A DNA stretch of 52,308 nucleotides from an uncultured Olsenella sp. (GTDB lineage Bacteria; Actinomycetota; Coriobacteriia; Coriobacteriales; Atopobiaceae): assembly GCA_900314535.1 (NCBI GenBank), contig OMVT01000013.1, positions 1-52,308 on the forward strand. The letters are read 5' to 3'. The position numbers and the translations under genes are program-made. The notes beneath the pieces are model-generated. The model made no database searches, had not been told where the DNA came from, and was given only the letters and a program-made list of their open reading frames with translations. Within the stretch, counting starts at the first letter, position 1; each line of letters opens with the position of its first letter. Of this stretch, positions 17,882 to 25,497 are shown one piece after another.

Positions 17882-19256
17882 GATACCCAGCCTGCCCAGT
17901 CCGGTCAATCCTCATGTACGTATATCCCGTGTTCGAGCTCGACCACATGGTGCCGTTGCCACCGACAAGGCTGCTGCAGCTATAGAAGCACTGCGAGCCC
18001 GAGATTCCGCTCGAAGGCAGCGCCCAAGTGCTGTCCGCATAGATCGTCGTGAGCGACGAGCACCCCGAGAAGCAGTAGAACAGGTCCGTCAGCGTGGACG
18101 GGTCGAAGCCCCGGAAGTCCAGCGTCGTCACCGCGCAGGAGCTGAACGTGTATCGCATCTGCCTCACACCCGAGAGATTGCCCAGTCCGCTGATCGTGGC
18201 GAGGTTCGTGCACGAGTAGAACAGATAAATCAGGTTCAGGTACGAGAACGTAGCCATGTCCGCCGCGAAGGTCGCGCTCGTGAGGTACTGCCGATGCGTG
18301 CTGCCCGCATTCCCCGTCCATGGCGTGAAGCCGAGACCCTGGTACTTCGCGATGGCACAGATTCGTCCGGTGGACCTGAGCGCGCGGTTCGGGTCGGGCG
18401 TCGGCGTCGCGGTGAGAACGGCCTCCCCGTCCTCGTAGAAGTGCCCGTAGAACCACGTGCGCTGGTCGTCGTTGGGGTCGGTCAGCACTCCGCCAGCCCC
18501 CAGCTTGCACACGCTCGCGCCGCTGGTCGTGGAGGGAACGAACCCGTCCGTGCCGCCCACCAGGCGGTTGCAGCTGTTGAACATGAGCGAGCCCGACAGC
18601 CCCGCGTTGCTGAAGCTCGTGGCGTAGATCGTCTCAAGGGACGTGCAGCTCGTGAACATCTGGTTGGCGCTCGTCATGCCCGTCAGGTTCTCGAAGCCCC
18701 ACACCTCGGTGCAGCTCGAGAACGCGTTGAACCAGTAGGAGCAGTTCCTGATCCCGACGCCCGCTATCGAGGAATCGATGAAAACCTTCTTGACCAGCAG
18801 CTTAACGGAGTCCCAGCTGCGTGCCGAGGCGGACGAGTAGCCGTTGGTGTCCACCTCGAACACCTGCTGGATCGTCCCGCCGTGGATGGTCCGCCTGCGG
18901 TCGTAGTAGTTGAACTCGAGCGTGCCGTCGGAGAGGAAAAGCGCCCGCACCTTGTATCCCACGTCCCATTCGAGGTCGAGTATCGCCTGCGCCATGTCGC
19001 CTGGCTGGTACTGCGTGGAGAGCCCGTTCTGCCCGCGTATGGCGTCGGCGATATCCGAGAAGACAGACTCGGAGAGGATGCCCGACTCAAGTTGCATGTA
19101 CGGCTGAGCCTGGTACTGCCCGGCGTCGGTGCCATCTAGGGCGGCAACCGCAGCCGCCATCTGCCCCGGCTTGTAGGTGGTGGCCACGCCCGCCTGGTAG
19201 CGGATCGCGTTGGCGATGTCCGTGAGGATGTGGGTGGAAATGGTCCCGACAGCCAT
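17868..19256 (-). CDS. Tail fibre with BspA-like leucine-rich repeats
   Basis: The protein has 462 residues. The N-terminus holds two similar modules (ILTDIANAIR..YKPGQMAAAV and VFSDIADAIR..YQPGDMAQAI) common at the start of phage fibres. From about 150 to the end it has repeated units of the type LxxIxxLxNLSGxxxMxxxFxxCxxL (for example SLTTIYADSTWALPSSGISGSQCFYSCSSL), characteristic of BspA/DUF285 repeats found in surface adhesins. It is the last gene of the late operon and overlaps the upstream baseplate gene by TGATG. Host-receptor binding is the likely job. Confidence 0.8.
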   Translation of the reverse strand: MAVGTISTHILTDIANAIRYQAGVATTYKPGQMAAAVAALDGTDAGQYQAQPYMQLESGILSESVFSDIADAIRGQNGLSTQYQPGDMAQAILDLEWDVGYKVRALFLSDGTLEFNYYDRRRTIHGGTIQQVFEVDTNGYSSASARSWDSVKLLVKKVFIDSSIAGVGIRNCSYWFNAFSSCTEVWGFENLTGMTSANQMFTSCTSLETIYATSFSNAGLSGSLMFNSCNRLVGGTDGFVPSTTSGASVCKLGAGGVLTDPNDDQRTWFYGHFYEDGEAVLTATPTPDPNRALRSTGRICAIAKYQGLGFTPWTGNAGSTHRQYLTSATFAADMATFSYLNLIYLFYSCTNLATISGLGNLSGVRQMRYTFSSCAVTTLDFRGFDPSTLTDLFYCFSGCSSLTTIYADSTWALPSSGISGSQCFYSCSSLVGGNGTMWSSSNTGYTYMRIDRTGQAGYLTAN

Positions 19257-20647
19257 CAGAAGCTCACCTCCGAAAGATCATCGAGGTCGGCGATGGCCGC
19301 CTGGATCTGCTGCGTCACCCAGCTCTGCGTCGCGTAGCTGCTCAAATCGACCGAGAGAACACCTGCCGAGAGCGAAAGCGGGGAAGCCGGGGTGAACGTC
19401 GTGCCGGAAGCGCCCGCCGGCCCCGTCTCTCCCTGTGGCCCCTGTGGTCCTGTCGCCCCGGTCTCGCCCTTCAAGCCCGAGAAGGCGAATGCGAAAGTCC
19501 TGGCTGAAGCCGTCCCGCCAAGCGTCACGCTCACCGAGGGCGTTCCGGTCGCCGAGTCGACTGTGGCAGAAGCTCCGGTAATCGTGGCATCAGCACCGTC
19601 GTTACCGTCAGCCCCTGCCGCGCCCGTAGCCCCTGTCGCCCCCGTCGGCCCCTGCGGCCCAACGAGGTCAGCCGAGCTCGTGCCAGATGCGCTCGTCACG
19701 GAAAGGACGGTACCATTCCAGACGTGAGTGCAGGAGACGCCGTCGTTTCCGTCGGCACCGGCAGCGCCAGTGTCTCCCTTGTCACCCTTCGGCCCTTGGG
19801 CACCAGCGACCCCAGTGTCGCCGGTATCGCCCTTCGGACCTTGTGCGCCGGTCGCACCGGTGTCGCCCTTGTCTCCCTTTGGACCGGTCTCGCCCTGGAT
19901 GCCTTGCGGTCCCTGCTCGCCTGTGTCGCCCTTGTCGCCTTTCGGTCCAGTGGCTCCAGTATCGCCTTTGTCGCCCTTCGCTCCCTTGACGACGTTGGCC
20001 GTAGTCGTGCCGTTCTTGTCGGTGATGGTGATGGTGGCGCCCTCGCTGGTCTGCGTCACAGTGGCCGTGGGGCTAAATCCGTCCGTCCCGTCCTGGCCGT
20101 CTGCACCGTCGAAGTCCCCTCGCTCGGCGGCGGCAACAAGGTTTTCCCTCGCAGCGTCGGCAGCTCCCGCGGCGGCAGTCGCAGCATCCGCCGCATCGGT
20201 CGTGATCTCGGTAGCGTGCTCGTACGCGTTGATGGCGTCCACGAACAGCGTGAACCCGTCCTCGTGCTCCTTGCCGCCCACGATGACCGGCTCCACGCGG
20301 ATCGTGAACACGCGAGAGCTGATGTCGGTGTCGTCGCCGCGCGAGACCATCACCTGCGCCTGGACAGCGCCCTCGGCCTCCTGCATCGCGGCCGGGTAGT
20401 AGACTGCAAACGTGCCGCCAGCAGCGTTGACGGCCGTGAAGGGCTCGGTCCCGCGCTCCCCGGTCACCTTGTGCCGCCATACGAGGTATACCGTAGCGCC
20501 GGCTAGGTTGGCAGCAGCCCCGTTTTGCCGGATGTTCAGCGCGATCCCACGCCCACTAGCGTCGGCGGGCGAAGCGACCAGCACGTCGCCGAACCACTCG
20601 TCGCAGGTGTCCCAGGTCAGATGGTGAAGTCCGTATCCGTCGAGCAC
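19256..20647 (-). CDS. BppU-like baseplate protein with collagen-like repeats
   Basis: The protein has 463 residues. The N-terminal domain (about 20-120: ALNIRQNGAAANLAGATVYLVWRH ... VMVSRGDDTDISSRVFTIRVEP) is of the BppU_N type that anchors receptor-binding proteins to the baseplate. A helical linker is followed by Gly-X-Y collagen-like blocks (about 222-303, 330-352 and 393-415). The start is GTG 20647, six bases after AAGGAGG; the ATG overlapping that site is in another frame. Collagen-like trimers are common shafts in phage fibres. Its stop overlaps the next start. Confidence 0.85.
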   Translation of the reverse strand: MLDGYGLHHLTWDTCDEWFGDVLVASPADASGRGIALNIRQNGAAANLAGATVYLVWRHKVTGERGTEPFTAVNAAGGTFAVYYPAAMQEAEGAVQAQVMVSRGDDTDISSRVFTIRVEPVIVGGKEHEDGFTLFVDAINAYEHATEITTDAADAATAAAGAADAARENLVAAAERGDFDGADGQDGTDGFSPTATVTQTSEGATITITDKNGTTTANVVKGAKGDKGDTGATGPKGDKGDTGEQGPQGIQGETGPKGDKGDTGATGAQGPKGDTGDTGVAGAQGPKGDKGDTGAAGADGNDGVSCTHVWNGTVLSVTSASGTSSADLVGPQGPTGATGATGAAGADGNDGADATITGASATVDSATGTPSVSVTLGGTASARTFAFAFSGLKGETGATGPQGPQGETGPAGASGTTFTPASPLSLSAGVLSVDLSSYATQSWVTQQIQAAIADLDDLSEVSF

Positions 20648-20702
20648 AGCATGCCTCCTTGTCTTTCCAGGTAAGGCTACGCCCGCGTCACAGGATGGGT
20701 AA

Positions 20703-21923
20703 TCAGAAGTCGAGGTCCGCCAGCTCGTCCAGGTCGTCAATGGCTTCGGTCACAGTCTCCTGCACGTAGACCGTGGACGTCGCCACGCTCAGGTTCCCGT
20801 CGATGCCCGCCACGTCGTCCTGCAGGGCCGCGACGTCAGCCGCCAGCGAACTCGTCACCGAATAGTCCACAGGTTGCACCGTGCCGATGGTCACGCGGCA
20901 GATCACGGCGTCCCCGAAGGTGCGCACGCGCTTGACAACGCGAGCCTTAAACCGCCACTCGGGGATCCGCGAGGAATCTATCACGGCAACCGTGTCGCCC
21001 AAATCCGCCTCGCCACCGTCCAACGCAGCGACATCGACCTCGTAGGAGACCTTGGGCTGCACGGCATCCACGAGCGCCTTCCTCGTCAGGGCCAGGAGCT
21101 TCACCGGGTCGTCGCAATCCGAGAAAACGACTTGCCCGAACGAATGCACCTTCGCCGTCCTGTCGGCGTTCCAGCGCCCCCAGACCAGCCGAGCCTGCTC
21201 GTCGCCGACCCAGTTGACGCCGCCGTTCACCTCTCCGAAGGTCAGCTTCCTGCGGTATCCGCCGGTGTAGCGCCCGTCTTCGTCAGTAAGCGGCAGGCCG
21301 GCTCCGAACCCGTAGAGCGCCGTGTACACGTCCTGCTCCAGCACGGTCCTCGTACACCCGGCCATGTTCTTGCCGTAGGTGAAGCGAAGCCCACGCCAGT
21401 AGCCCTTCTGCTCCTCAAGTCGGATGGACCTCGATGCCACGCGCCCATCAGCGACCGTTATGACCGACGTCACCTCGCCGCCCCAGACCTCTGCGACCCG
21501 CCTGACCGCCCAGAGCGCGTTCACGTGGTAGAAAACGCATGAACCCGTGACTGATAAGTCACAAAGCCCGACCGTAAATCTGCTATGGGAAAGCGCGGTG
21601 CCGAGAGCCTGGGCAGCTGTCCTGTTGACAAGGTGCTCCTCCTCGATGAAGTCGTCCAGCAGCTCGCAGAGAGACGATTCCGCGTACACCGAGCAGAGCC
21701 CCACGAGCGGCTCGTCGGTCCTCACCACGACGTGCTCCCGCCAGGTCTCGCCGTCGCGCCACAGCAGCCGGTCGCCCTTCGCGGGGACCTCGCGCGTCTC
21801 GAACTCGATGGTGTCCTCGCCGTTCAGCTCCTCGGTGTGCACCAGCTCGCCCGCGACGGGCAGGATGCCGATGCGCTCGTCGAAGCGGTCGAACCAAAAG
21901 AGCTGAGGAACCGCGCCAGCCAT
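20703..21923 (-). CDS. Tail hub protein (Tal/prophage endopeptidase-tail family, short form)
   Basis: The product has 406 residues. The N-terminal hub region (VHTEELNGEDTIEFETREVPAKGDRLLWRDGETWREHVV...) and YAESSLCELLDDFI...YVRRVAEVWGGEV-like blocks match siphophage tail proteins that close the tail tip below Dit. The C-terminal end (TVTEAIDDLDELADLDF) resembles that of the next baseplate protein. It is short for the family and shows no lytic domain. The start ATG overlaps the Dit stop (TGATG). It contains a palindromic 17-bp sequence also found in the Dit gene. Confidence 0.8.
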   Translation of the reverse strand: MAGAVPQLFWFDRFDERIGILPVAGELVHTEELNGEDTIEFETREVPAKGDRLLWRDGETWREHVVVRTDEPLVGLCSVYAESSLCELLDDFIEEEHLVNRTAAQALGTALSHSRFTVGLCDLSVTGSCVFYHVNALWAVRRVAEVWGGEVTSVITVADGRVASRSIRLEEQKGYWRGLRFTYGKNMAGCTRTVLEQDVYTALYGFGAGLPLTDEDGRYTGGYRRKLTFGEVNGGVNWVGDEQARLVWGRWNADRTAKVHSFGQVVFSDCDDPVKLLALTRKALVDAVQPKVSYEVDVAALDGGEADLGDTVAVIDSSRIPEWRFKARVVKRVRTFGDAVICRVTIGTVQPVDYSVTSSLAADVAALQDDVAGIDGNLSVATSTVYVQETVTEAIDDLDELADLDF

Positions 21924-22636
21924 CACAGCCACCTCTCCCGAAAGCGGACCTCGAAACTCGCGCATCCTGTGACTGATAAGTCACATGTTCCAGGCGAGAA
22001 TGTGCTTAGGTCGCTCGCCAGAGTCACGTCCGCGCGTGCGTCGGCCCCGTCGACGGTCACCACCTCGCGCTCGCAGTCGATGTGGACGACCTCGCCGCCC
22101 GCGAAGGAGTTTTCGATCCTGACGAGCTTGCCGCCGTAGGAAATCTGCACCGCAGAGCCCGCGGAGGCGAACAGCACGAACGTAGGCCAAGTTGGCCACG
22201 TCCCGCCGACCTCGAAGGAAGCGCCGCGCTCGACGCGCTCCAGGCCGTAGGCGACCGGGTCGAGCAGCGCGAACGCCACGTCGCCGTGCCCGTCCTCGAA
22301 CAGCGAGGACCACGCCCCCGCATCGGCGCAGACGACGTCTCGGTACTCGAACTCAGGCTCATCTGGCAGCCTGAGCGTTCCGCCCCCTGTGGAAGCGAGA
22401 GCCGAATAGACCCTGTGCCTGACGTCAGCCAGCTCGTTGGTCCCCGGCTTGTATCCGGCGTCCATGAACAGCCGGACGCGCACCATCCTCGGCGGTATCC
22501 TTCCCGAGACGAGCAGAGCTCCCGCACGCCCAGGAACCGCCATCGTGTTCGCGACGATCGGCAACGCGGCCTTCTCCACTACCTCCGCGCTGCTGAACTC
22601 GGAGAAGTCCACGCCGTTGAATACTATCGACCTCAT
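21923..22636 (-). CDS. Distal tail protein (Dit)
   Basis: The protein has 237 residues. The start SIVFNGVDFSEF and the later IPPRMVRVRLFMDAG...RLPDEPEFEYRDVVCADAG and C-terminal CASFEVRFRERWL segments are typical of Dit-like siphophage proteins, the hexameric baseplate hub joining tail tube to tip. Its ATG overlaps the stop of a 58-residue gene (ATGA). Normally a tape-measure gene precedes Dit; none is found here. Confidence 0.85.
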   Translation of the reverse strand: MRSIVFNGVDFSEFSSAEVVEKAALPIVANTMAVPGRAGALLVSGRIPPRMVRVRLFMDAGYKPGTNELADVRHRVYSALASTGGGTLRLPDEPEFEYRDVVCADAGAWSSLFEDGHGDVAFALLDPVAYGLERVERGASFEVGGTWPTWPTFVLFASAGSAVQISYGGKLVRIENSFAGGEVVHIDCEREVVTVDGADARADVTLASDLSTFSPGTCDLSVTGCASFEVRFRERWL

Positions 22637-22809
22637 GAGCGCCCCCTAGCTCGCCCGTAGGCGATTGCTCTCCGCTGGGATGCAAGGGAGTAGGCATCGA
22701 CCGAAACACGGCCTTCGTAGGCAGCTGATGGCTTCTCATCGGGAATTGAAAGACGCAGGTCACGTCTACGCTTGTCCTTCTCGTCTGTATCTCGCTTGAA
22801 ATCGCTCAC
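22633..22809 (-). CDS. 58-residue basic protein, translationally coupled on both sides
   Basis: The product is highly charged (SDFKRDTDEKDKRRRDLRLSIPDEKPS...) and basic at the end (RRAIAYGRARGRS). It starts at GTG 22809, overlapping the previous stop by 4 nt (GTGA), and its stop overlaps the Dit start by 4 nt (ATGA). This tight coupling supports translation. It occupies the place where major tail, tail chaperone and tape-measure genes would lie. It may be an original small tail gene or an in-frame fusion left by a deletion. Confidence 0.5.
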   Translation of the reverse strand: MSDFKRDTDEKDKRRRDLRLSIPDEKPSAAYEGRVSVDAYSLASQRRAIAYGRARGRS

Positions 22810-23195
22810 AGCGCCCTCACCACCGTGCACGCGACCTCGAACGACCACACGAACCGCCCGCTAGAATCGCGCTCCTTGAAGGCAGGAGCTGTCGTGTCTA
22901 TGCCAACGATTCGGTAAGTGCCAGCATTCGCGTACGGCTCCCAGTCGGCACGTCTAACCACTCGCTCCGCGGCCGTTGCCACGTCCTCGGCATCGGAAGA
23001 AACCTCTCGAACGACCAGCACCGTCACGGTCACCGTCCCGCGCTCCTCCTCGGCCATCCGGGAATCCCGCGAGAACGCACCCTCAAGCACCACGATCGGC
23101 TCGGCGCAGTCCAGCGCCGAAGGCGAAACTTTTGAGAAGTAACATGAGAAGTGGGCGTCTGCCAGCAGTTTTGCAATCGAGTCCGCGCAGCTCAT
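22806..23195 (-). CDS. Tail-terminator/connector-like phage protein
   Basis: The product has 129 residues. The pattern of a helical start (CADSIAKLLADAHF), acidic middle (EEERGTVTVTVLVVREVSSDAEDVATAAERVVRRAD) and beta-rich end (RYSIVGIDTTAPAFKERDSSGRFVWSFEVACTVVRAL-like) fits tail-completion or minor tail proteins of siphophages, which resemble a tail terminator. The assignment depends on position after the head-closure gene. The ATG at 23195 overlaps the previous stop (ATGA). Confidence 0.55.
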   Translation of the reverse strand: MSCADSIAKLLADAHFSCYFSKVSPSALDCAEPIVVLEGAFSRDSRMAEEERGTVTVTVLVVREVSSDAEDVATAAERVVRRADWEPYANAGTYRIVGIDTTAPAFKERDSSGRFVWSFEVACTVVRAL

Positions 23196-23520
23196 CGTAC
23201 CGTCAGCTCCCAATGGTGGACATGCCCGTTGAAGTCCTCGCACCGCTTGCACTCGGCCAAGTAGTAGGAATGCCCGCCGATGTCGATGCGAGATCCCGCA
23301 GGAATCTCGAACGCGCCGACGGAGTTCAAGGCGTCGACGTAGACCTTGCCGGCCCCGGCGTCCGCGCTCCTGTGGCTATCGTCGACTACGGAATGCTTTC
23401 GTGCGAACCTCACGTGCGAGACTTCGACGCCCTCGGTATAGCCGCCCTCGCCGTCTGGAATCCTCACCACGGCATTCCGGCCAGCAGCCGCGCCGGTATC
23501 GGACGCAGGCTTCTCATCAT
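23192..23520 (-). pseudogene. Head-closure protein gene with an apparent 1-nt frameshift
   Basis: The coupled start ATG 23520 (overlapping the previous stop) reads MMRSLRPIPARLLAG, a normal start for SPP1 gp16-like minor capsid/head-closure proteins, then hits TGA after MPWW. From a GTG at 23470 another frame reads VVRIPDGEGGYTEGVEVSHVRFARKHSVV... to a normal end (HHWELTVR). Adding one base near 23475-23480 joins the two into about 109 residues. If real, the head-to-tail joint is damaged. Initiation at the internal GTG could yield a protein 15 residues short. Confidence 0.55.
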
Positions 23521-23858
23521 CTCACCCCGCAGAACACGAGCGAGGTGCCGACAAGCTCCTTCAGCGCGTCAGCCGTGGCGATCTCCTCGCCGGTGGTGCC
23601 CTCGTCCTCGTAGTGGGTCACCTTGAAGTCGCCCAGAGCGAACCCGCCAACCTGACCCTCGCCGAACTCAGCGAAGGCGTCAACGGCAGCGCAAACCGCC
23701 CGCTGGTACGCCACAAGCTCGCAATCGGCAGGCTCCTTCGCGCCCACCAGCCACCGAACATGCCGCTCGGCGGCGGGCAGCGACGCGCCGAAGGCGGCCT
23801 CCGAAAGACCGCCCCCGTACGTCTCGCTGTAGAACTGGTATGTCACCGCGCTCGCCAT
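23517..23858 (-). CDS. Head-tail connector protein (gp6/gp15-like)
   Basis: The product has 113 residues, mainly helical, with AERHVRWLVGAKEPADCELVAYQRAVCAAVDAFAEFG followed by a short beta region and a helical end. Size, composition and position directly after the capsid gene fit the DNA-packaging/connector proteins that form the ring below the portal. The start follows the capsid stop by 3 nt. Confidence 0.65.
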   Translation of the reverse strand: MASAVTYQFYSETYGGGLSEAAFGASLPAAERHVRWLVGAKEPADCELVAYQRAVCAAVDAFAEFGEGQVGGFALGDFKVTHYEDEGTTGEEIATADALKELVGTSLVFCGVR

Positions 23859-23861
23859 GGT

Positions 23862-24899
23862 CTACGACGTGCTCGCAGACACGTACACGCCGTCGAGCTT
23901 GTTGTCGAAGAGCTCCACGATGCCGTACTTGCGGTACTTCATCATGTACGAGTCCAGCGACTCCAGCTCGTCGGGAGAGAAGACCCTCGAAGCCACGTGC
24001 TTGTCGAACTTGATGACGGCGGATCGTTCCACCACCATGAAGTTGATGTCCAGGCCGGGTGTGGTCGTCATCTCGTAGTAGGTGCCCAGGTTCGCCTTCG
24101 TCGGGCTCGCCACCTCGGTGTACACGTAGGGGCTCGCCGATGTCCCGCTGCCCGAGCGCGTGTAGTAGGTCTTCGCGCTGTCGACCTCGGTGTCGCTCGT
24201 CAGCTCGTAGACGGCGGCGCGCTTCTGGTATCCGAAGCCGTCATCCCCGCCGGATAGCAGGTCGATGGCCGTGTAGAAGCGCACCTGCGGGACTTCCACC
24301 ACGCGGGAGAAGCGTTCCATCACGCGGTTCGAGCGGTTCGGGTTCGCGTAGGAGAAGTCGTCGAGCACGCCCTTGAGCGTCGGCGTGATGAACAGGATGC
24401 GGCTGCCCGTGGAGACCTGGTCCTCGTCCATCGCGCTGGTCACGGTGCGCAGGTCCTCCAGCACGTCTTCTGCATCGGCGGAAGCATAGCTCTCGGATGC
24501 GACCGTCACACCCGTGTGCCCCGCGATCTCCGCGAAGGTGAAGGCGTCGGCCTCGGGTGCGACCTGCGTGCGCTGGAGCTCCGCGCCCGCCTCGACGAAG
24601 CAGTCCAAAACGCCGGCTTCCTCGACATCCATGACGTCCGCCATGAGCCGGATTCCGCGGTCGTAGTTGAAGGTCTTCGTCTCGAAGGCGTAGTTGATGC
24701 TGCCCGTCTTGTATCCGACGTTTCGGGTGTAGTCGCCAAGTCCAGAGACCTCGATCTTCGGAATCATGATCTCCTTGGCGTTGCGGCCCGCGCGGACCAT
24801 GCGACGCCCGCTGGTCAGGCACCCCGAAACGCTCGCACGCTGGTAGACGGCGTCGAGTATCGAGGTGTAGTTCTTGGTGTATGCAATCGAGTTGGACAT
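23862..24899 (-). CDS. Major capsid protein (HK97-like fold)
   Basis: The protein has 345 residues. The N-terminal part (SIAYTKNYTSILDAVYQRASVSGCL) and blocks such as IMIPKIEVSGLGDYTRNVGYKTGSI, LMADVMDVEEAG and FITPTLKGVLDD match capsid proteins of actinobacterial and clostridial siphophages. An inserted stretch (about 230-275, rich in Ser, Thr and Tyr) may be a surface domain. It follows the scaffold gene by 13 nt. Confidence 0.85.
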   Translation of the reverse strand: MSNSIAYTKNYTSILDAVYQRASVSGCLTSGRRMVRAGRNAKEIMIPKIEVSGLGDYTRNVGYKTGSINYAFETKTFNYDRGIRLMADVMDVEEAGVLDCFVEAGAELQRTQVAPEADAFTFAEIAGHTGVTVASESYASADAEDVLEDLRTVTSAMDEDQVSTGSRILFITPTLKGVLDDFSYANPNRSNRVMERFSRVVEVPQVRFYTAIDLLSGGDDGFGYQKRAAVYELTSDTEVDSAKTYYTRSGSGTSASPYVYTEVASPTKANLGTYYEMTTTPGLDINFMVVERSAVIKFDKHVASRVFSPDELESLDSYMMKYRKYGIVELFDNKLDGVYVSASTS

Positions 24900-24912
24900 G
24901 AGTCAGCCCTCC

Positions 24913-25404
24913 TTAGTCGTTGTCGGTATCGTCCAGCCCGGCGAGCTTGCGCCAGCGTTTCACGGTTTTACCTTCGTCGGAGCTCGTGCCAGCGTTGGGA
25001 AGCCCCGTCCTGCCACCTTGCTGGGAGGTGGGGACGTCGGCGAAGAGCCATGGCTCCTCGGCCTTGAGCTTGTCGATGTCGCCGCCGTGGTCGTCCAGAA
25101 CGGCACGCGCCGCCTTGATGTTGCGCACGCCTGCCAGCTGCAGTTTGAAGTCGATACGGTCGGACTCTCCCTGGGCCTTCAGCTCGGCGATCTCACCGCG
25201 AAGCGCTTCGGCTGCTTCGGCGTTCTTGGCGGCATCAGCCACCTGCTGCTCAAGCGCCGCAATCTTCTCGTCGCGCTCGGCGATGGCCTTCTCCCAGTCC
25301 ACACTGCTCACCTGCGGCTGCTCTTCCTGCGTTTGCTGCTGCCCGATGTCTTCCTGGGCTTGCGGCTCTTCCTGCGTCTCTTCGCCATGGTTATCACCAG
25401 CCAT
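24913..25404 (-). CDS. Capsid scaffold protein
   Basis: The product has 163 residues: an acidic Glu/Gln-rich N-terminus, a coiled coil (about 38-85: DWEKAIAERDEKIAALEQQVADAAKNAEAAEALRGEIAEL) and a basic C-terminus (KTVKRWRKLAGL). This is the usual composition of DUF4355-type phage scaffolds. The ATG at 25404 with GAAAGG 8 nt upstream is preferred to a GTG three codons before. Normally it directly follows the portal or a minor head protein; here 12 kb separates it from the portal. Confidence 0.8.
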   Translation of the reverse strand: MAGDNHGEETQEEPQAQEDIGQQQTQEEQPQVSSVDWEKAIAERDEKIAALEQQVADAAKNAEAAEALRGEIAELKAQGESDRIDFKLQLAGVRNIKAARAVLDDHGGDIDKLKAEEPWLFADVPTSQQGGRTGLPNAGTSSDEGKTVKRWRKLAGLDDTDND

Positions 25405-25497
25405 ATCGGCCACCTTTCGTTTCGTGGCCGAAAACAGCTCGGCCCCTTAACCTGCGATTAGGCTAAAGGGCCGTCACAAAGTCGCTAGTAATAGAGG

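Noticed and set aside
19450-20000. Repetitive DNA that might suggest a CRISPR array
   Set aside because: The repeats are 9-bp multiples coding for Gly-X-Y collagen-like triplets in one long frame, with no constant repeat and spacer pattern.
17868-25404. A diversity-generating retroelement linked to the fibre genes
   Set aside because: No reverse transcriptase and no template-repeat pair was found anywhere in the element.
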